Shown here in pieces: positions 63,068 through 64,000 of a DNA stretch of 64,000 nucleotides. The position numbers were made by a program, and so were the translations under genes. The stretch lies in assembly GCF_003719725.1 (NCBI RefSeq), contig NZ_RIAX01000007.1, positions 62,001 through 126,000 on the forward strand, in the 5' to 3' direction. Under the pieces are notes generated by a model, which had not been told where the DNA came from, ran no database searches, and worked only from the letters and a program-made list of their open reading frames with translations. Every line of letters starts with the position of its first letter. Positions within the stretch are counted from its first letter, which is position 1. The DNA is from Planococcus salinus (lineage in GTDB: Bacteria > Bacillota > Bacilli > Bacillales_A > Planococcaceae).

Positions 63068-64000
63068 TCACGCCGTAACATCGCGCTTCGAGAACATCCA
63101 ATAGCTGATGGCCATGAAAATAACAAAATAGACAAACAGCACAATGAGCGACATGGTCATCGTAATGTCGGGTACCAGCATCGTCCCTGTATAGTACTGC
63201 GTCAAATCAGTATGAGTAAACAAATAGTATTTGACGATTTCGTAATTGCTCAGTAAAAAGACGGCTTGGACTCCTGTGAACATCAGGAATATCGATAAAC
63301 CGATCGCCAGCGAGCTGGAGCGGAAGACCGTCCCGAGCATGAAAGCGAACGTCCCGATCATCCATGTGCTGGCAAAACTCAAAGCGGCCAGCTTGAGTGC
63401 CTGCAGCCAGAAAGAACCTTCCACCACTTCCGAGCCGTCCCACCTCAGGAACACGCCGTCTCCGATGCCAAAAAAGATCAAACCGGCCAGCGCAGTGACA
63501 GCAACTGTGATGACGGCCAATAAAACCCCGAAAATCATCGAGGTAATGTATTTGGAAGTCAAGATTTTCCAGCGTTTTACTGGACGCGTAAGCAACATCT
63601 TGATTGTCCCTTGTGAAAATTCGGAGGCCACAATGCCGGCGGCGACAACTACCGTAAACAGTGTCACAAGGGATAGCATCAGATGCGAGTCGAGCACTTG
63701 CTGCTGCATACTCGTGTATTCGTAAGGCGGCAACTCGTTTTCGAGACGATGCTCGGCAATTGCCAGTTGTTGCTCGTAATACTCTCGTTGGGCATCGCTC
63801 AGCTCGGGAGTCGACAGCATCGACTGATTGTTTACCAATTCAGCAGTGACACGGTCTTCCCACCTCTCGTCAATTCCTTCGTTCATCGTCGTGTTGACCC
63901 ATTTGGTGATTCCCATTCCGGCGAAGAGAATGATGACCAGCAGAATCATCATGATCCAGCTCGATTTTTTGCTCCATAATTTCATCCATTCATTCTGTAT
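63068..64000 (-). CDS. ABC-2 type transporter permease (partial)
   Basis: At least 310 residues; the frame runs off the window. An in-frame ATG exists at 63985, but the codons before it (IQNEW, then MKLWSKKSSWIMM) match the usual start of this family (KLIQNEWMKxxxxK), so the real start is beyond 64000. Six helices, an extracytoplasmic loop (about 35-100) rich in Glu/Gln, and GIVASEFSQGTIKMLLTRPVKRWKILTSKYI, the ABC-2 signature. The ATPase partner is probably just outside. Confidence 0.85.
   Translation of the reverse strand: MQNEWMKLWSKKSSWIMMILLVIILFAGMGITKWVNTTMNEGIDERWEDRVTAELVNNQSMLSTPELSDAQREYYEQQLAIAEHRLENELPPYEYTSMQQQVLDSHLMLSLVTLFTVVVAAGIVASEFSQGTIKMLLTRPVKRWKILTSKYITSMIFGVLLAVITVAVTALAGLIFFGIGDGVFLRWDGSEVVEGSFWLQALKLAALSFASTWMIGTFAFMLGTVFRSSSLAIGLSIFLMFTGVQAVFLLSNYEIVKYYLFTHTDLTQYYTGTMLVPDITMTMSLIVLFVYFVIFMAISYWMFSKRDVTA

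Overview
The window looks like chromosome of a Gram-positive Bacillales bacterium, most likely Planococcaceae (Planococcus-like). This is inferred from strong AGGAGG ribosome sites, frequent GTG/TTG starts, T-tailed hairpin terminators, sigma-A and sigma-B type promoters, and B. subtilis-type genes (yqxD, ypbQ, yumC, yocH-like, guaC, nfsA, uppP). No rRNA, tRNA, CRISPR array, prophage or intact insertion sequence was seen. One decayed IS3-type transposase end lies in an AT-richer patch near 44 kb.

Layout. 0-9 kb: a CoA-transferase, a MarR/MFS pair, a FAH-superfamily hydratase, an RsbR-type STAS protein, a haemolysin III protein, a DUF1836/YqxD pair, an SLH protein and a DJ-1/PfpI protein. 9-15 kb: an alkylpyrone pair (type III polyketide synthase plus methyltransferase), an AI-2E transporter, cyclophilin, an SDR and ferredoxin-NADP reductase. 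15-20 kb: a LysM/3D-domain wall protein, then a probable export operon of a Tat-signalled small subunit, a GMC dehydrogenase, TatA and TatC. 20-31 kb: GNAT, Nudix, a membrane-anchored solute-binding protein, a PAS-STAS protein, a divergent HxlR/CatE-like pair, nitronate monooxygenase, and two undecaprenyl-phosphate recycling proteins (DUF368/PopT type and UppP) around a CAP-domain protein. 31-43 kb: a MarR/MMPL operon, a VOC-beta-lactamase fusion, a cold-shock protein, a stand-alone MurE-like ligase, fumarase, a Dph6-like PP-loop protein and several GNAT proteins.

43-49 kb is the most accessory-looking part: small membrane proteins, the IS remnant, a flavin-enzyme cluster (FMN reductase, LLM monooxygenase, HxlR regulator, nitroreductase) and a PadR operon. 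49-64 kb: a metal P-type ATPase with CPG in place of CPC, a thioredoxin-like gene whose first active-site Cys codon is TGA, CorA, BCCT and MFS transporters, a methyltransferase, a CDF transporter, GMP reductase with a PurR-box-like site, a GT2-GtrA protein, an M15 peptidase, NfsA, a lipoprotein, an NAD(P)-binding protein and an ABC-2 permease that runs off the end.

Two themes recur. One is redox, electrophile and aromatic stress: two HxlR loci, CatE-like dioxygenase, nitroreductases, LLM and SDR enzymes, and MarR-controlled efflux. The other is the cell envelope: the Tat operon, lipid-carrier recycling, a Mur ligase, LysM, SLH and M15 proteins. The most unusual signals are the TGA-interrupted UxxC-type thioredoxin with a hairpin at SECIS-like spacing, two intergenic tandem arrays of exactly 20 and 21 bp period, the VOC-beta-lactamase fusion, the Tat-linked GMC operon, and the MurE-like ligase with an altered substrate motif.
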